A DNA stretch of 7,219 nt from a bacterium (GTDB taxonomy: Bacteria; Auribacterota; Auribacteria; Auribacterales; Auribacteraceae). A model generated the notes under the pieces. It worked only from the letters and a program-made list of their open reading frames with translations, was not told the DNA's origin and searched no databases. The translations under genes and the position numbers were made by a program. Positions 6,513 to 7,219 of this stretch are shown piece after piece; position 1 is the stretch's first letter; each line of letters starts with the position of its first letter. The stretch is from positions 1 to 7,219 of the forward strand of contig JAGGZS010000337.1 in assembly GCA_021161885.1 (NCBI GenBank), read 5' to 3'.

Positions 6513-7219
6513 TCGGTTTTTTTTAACCGGTAAACGTCAAGTCCGGCTATCTTGCCTTTGTAGATATAATTAGACTCAAGAAATTCCCTAAGCAGATAAA
6601 ATCTTGAGACAGGATATTTTTGGTATTTAAAATAGTCAACCGTAGAAGTATCTATAATATAAACAGGCATATTTTTATTGAGGTCTGCCATTAGTTTATC
6701 CCAAGCTCCGGGTATAGTCCTGTCAAGCCGTTCAACGTCCATATAATAATATTTATCGCCTGTCATCTGTCCGATAAGGAAGTTGCAGAATATGAATCTG
6801 CTTGCGCATTTGCGGTTGGACATCGTGTATATCTCCGGGCAGAATCCCCAGACAAAAACGGTATCTTTTTTTGAAGTCCTTTGGCGAATGTAGTTGGAAA
6901 CAGTTGTTATAAAATTTCCGTGTTTTTCTTTGATATCCATAAAAACCCAGTACTTTTTTTGGAAACCGGGCGGGAACCCCGTATGGATTATTAAAGAGTA
7001 TAAAAAACCGCTCATATAGATTATCCCGAAAAAATACGCTAAGCGTTTTTGCCGTTTATAAAGAAAATTGTAAAATAGGCTGAAAAATTCCGCGGATAAT
7101 ACGCAGACGGCAGGAAAAATGAAATAAAAATAATGCCCTTCAAATCTCCATCCTAACGATGTGCTGATAAAACTTAATAAAAACCATAAGAATATAAAAA
7201 TATATTTTAAATCAATAGC
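6509..7219 (-). CDS. GT39/ArnT-like membrane glycosyltransferase, C-terminal part (5' end outside window)
   Basis: The minus-strand frame is open from the window edge at 7219 to the TAA at 6511-6509, giving 236 visible residues without a start. An ATG at 7015 exists, but the frame continues upstream with clear family sequence, so it is internal. Visible residues 4-22, 29-54 and 60-80 are three hydrophobic membrane segments. Between the first two lies GWRFEGHYFYFIFPA (23-37), the R.(x).HY...P signature of dolichyl-phosphate-mannose-type (GT-C fold) transferases. The soluble C-terminal part has DTVFVWGFCPEIYTMSNRK (119-137), ASRFIFCNFLIG (139-150), an AWDKL...NMPVYIIDTS stretch and a final GLDVYRLKK. 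These enzymes use polyprenyl-phosphate sugars to glycosylate lipids or proteins in the envelope. The catalytic acidic loop lies near the N-terminus and is outside the window, so activity and substrate cannot be judged. It converges on dnaE and shares four bases (TTAA) of stop codon with it. Confidence 0.82.
   Translation of the reverse strand, partial: AIDLKYIFIFLWFLLSFISTSLGWRFEGHYFYFIFPAVCVLSAEFFSLFYNFLYKRQKRLAYFFGIIYMSGFLYSLIIHTGFPPGFQKKYWVFMDIKEKHGNFITTVSNYIRQRTSKKDTVFVWGFCPEIYTMSNRKCASRFIFCNFLIGQMTGDKYYYMDVERLDRTIPGAWDKLMADLNKNMPVYIIDTSTVDYFKYQKYPVSRFYLLREFLESNYIYKGKIAGLDVYRLKKTD

Noticed and set aside
6512..6531. Rho-independent terminator between dnaE and the minus-strand gene
   Set aside because: The stem is only about 5 bp (7 with a G:U and an A:T end), the T-run is in the loop rather than after the stem, and the sequence is also coding for the minus-strand gene.
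6509..7015. Minus-strand gene starting at the ATG at 7015 as a complete 168-residue protein
   Set aside because: The same frame continues without a stop to the window edge and encodes membrane helices and the GWRFEGHY family signature, so the ATG is internal and the gene is longer.

Overview
The window comes from an AT-rich bacterial chromosome. The leading gene product has a Sec-type signal peptide and a FecR domain, which fits a diderm (Gram-negative) cell. A single-subunit DnaE replicase of full length confirms a bacterial genome. I cannot place the lineage from sequence alone. The combination of FecR/LPP20-like, AmrS and GT39-like genes would suit one of the uncultured, moderately low-GC diderm phyla, but that is a guess.

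Layout: bases 1-157 are a very AT-rich leader with only 11 G/C in the first 100 bases. It holds a TATAAT hexamer, a short TTTA tandem repeat and a strong Shine-Dalgarno. Four plus-strand genes follow, packed like an operon. They are an exported FecR-domain protein with two C-terminal LPP20-like modules (158-1531), a corrinoid adenosyltransferase CobO/BtuR (1537-2073), the radical SAM enzyme AmrS of the AmmeMemoRadiSam group (2073-3068), and the DNA polymerase III alpha subunit DnaE (3075-6512). Successive junctions are a 5-nt gap, a 1-nt TAATG overlap and a 6-nt gap. A convergent minus-strand gene (6509-7219) overlaps the dnaE stop codon and runs off the right edge. It is the C-terminal part of a polytopic GT39/ArnT-like glycosyltransferase. 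No intergenic stretch exceeds 300 bases.

How the genes relate: the four plus-strand genes do not form one obvious pathway. CobO makes adenosylcobalamin, AmrS is an Fe-S/SAM radical enzyme of poorly defined role, and DnaE replicates the chromosome. A link through B12-dependent ribonucleotide reduction is conceivable but unsupported here. The most distinctive protein is the first, in which a FecR module is joined to two modules that align without gaps at a 106-residue spacing. I see no CRISPR array, mobile element, tRNA, rRNA, riboswitch or convincing new defence or biosynthetic system. This looks mostly like a housekeeping region with one unusual envelope protein.
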